In this document: in pieces, positions 63,399 to 64,000 of the stretch
How positions within the stretch are numbered: position 1 is the stretch's first letter
Layout of the letters: each line of letters begins with the position of its first letter
Assembly: GCA_003439945.1 (NCBI GenBank)
Contig: QVRM01001444.1
Coordinates: 217,501 to 281,500, forward strand
DNA length: 64,000 nucleotides
Direction of reading: 5' to 3'
From: Dermanyssus gallinae
Lineage: Eukaryota > Arthropoda > Arachnida > Mesostigmata > Dermanyssidae
Translations under genes and position numbers: made by a program
The notes under the pieces: model-generated
What the model saw: only the letters and a program-made list of their open reading frames with translations
Told to the model about the DNA's origin: nothing
Database searches by the model: none

Positions 63399-64000
63399 CA
63401 GGGTGCGTCAGCTAAATCCAGACAAATTTTGGCGGGCTACCCAGCATAGACGGAAGGCGTTAATTCAGATCTGTTGCCCACTCATAAAAGAACAAAAATG
63501 CATTGTCATCATGGACGGCCGCCGCAACCTGGGTCCAGAATAGACCAAAGAACAACCTTTATCCAATTGCTTTGTGCAGGACATCGGCCAGCCGAAATCG
63601 TCCATATCACTGGATTTAAAAGAGCAACGGTCTACGACATTGCCCGACGCTACAGAGATGCAGAAGAGACAGGCTAGGTAGTGCAACACCTGGAAGCAAG
63701 ATTCACAACCGCCGACGAGAAGTGAGGACGCTAAAAGTGATCAGAATGGTGCAAAACTGCGTTTTTAAGGATCCAAGACTATCGATGCGCCGTTTAGCGA
63801 TCAAATTCAATATGAGTGATTGTTCTATGCGTCGGATTATCAACGAAGAACTGCGCTACAAGTCTTACACGTTTAAAGTCAGACAGATGTTGTCTCAGGC
63901 CGCGAAAAATAAGAAGATGACTTGCTGCCATCTCATCCTCACGTTTTTGAGACACGAAATGTTCTTTAGACATAAATTGCGAAACGGGCGATGACGTTTA
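63399..64000 (+). mobile_element. Tc1/mariner-superfamily element, cut by the window end
   Basis: After a TA (63397-63398) the sequence starts CAGGGTGCGTCAGCTAAATC, which looks like a terminal repeat. A transposase frame begins at ATG 63498 with a helix-turn-helix (AGHRPAEIVHITGFKRATVY) and stops at 63675-63677. The frame resumes shifted from about 63680: RRREVRTLKVIRMV, then SMRRLAIKFNMSDCSMRRI and ELRYKSYTFKVRQMLSQAAK, the second DNA-binding half of such transposases. The catalytic part would lie beyond 64000. At least one frameshift makes it a pseudogene. Confidence 0.7.

Overview
The window is eukaryotic, almost certainly arthropod. Genes are split by GT-AG introns, there are many (AT)n and (AAT)n microsatellites, and there are numerous decayed non-LTR retrotransposon and Tc1/mariner remnants. 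The parkin gene has an N-terminal helix before its ubiquitin-like domain, as in the Drosophila protein. Intron sizes and repeat load would fit a mite or tick, but I cannot fix the species from sequence alone. Three genes can be supported, all on the + strand.

Left part (1-16 kb): mostly decayed LINE pieces, one tRNA-derived SINE and one striking 23-bp hairpin. They surround a small gene (about 6.5-12.9 kb) for a signal-peptide, single-pass membrane protein that I do not recognise. It is built from a probable 5' UTR exon and four coding exons joined in phase 1, and its introns are full of (AT)n.

Centre (16.4-45.2 kb): the complete gene for the E3 ubiquitin ligase parkin, with 8 coding exons and a predicted 495 residues. 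All splice junctions keep frame. Its first intron is 20.5 kb and contains, in the same orientation, a complete second gene: the CFIm subunit CPSF6, with 4 coding exons and about 902 residues. The CPSF6 copy has a very large glycine-rich [F/Y]RDG repeat domain and an apparent one-base frameshift in a G-rich stretch of exon 1. Parkin acts in PINK1-dependent mitochondrial quality control. CPSF6 acts in alternative polyadenylation in the nucleus. I see no functional link, only nesting.

Right part (45-64 kb): no host gene that I can recognise. It holds decayed LINEs on both strands (one with endonuclease and reverse transcriptase traces), a GC-richer stretch at 54.5-59 kb without a convincing gene, and a minus-strand LINE whose 3' UTR was hit by a 1,287-bp mariner. 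A paralogous empty site for that insertion lies at about 10 kb. A third SINE copy and a Tc1/mariner-superfamily element cut by the window end complete it.

Splice sites, start codons and reading frames were read by eye. Family assignments rest on remembered protein motifs and not on a database search.
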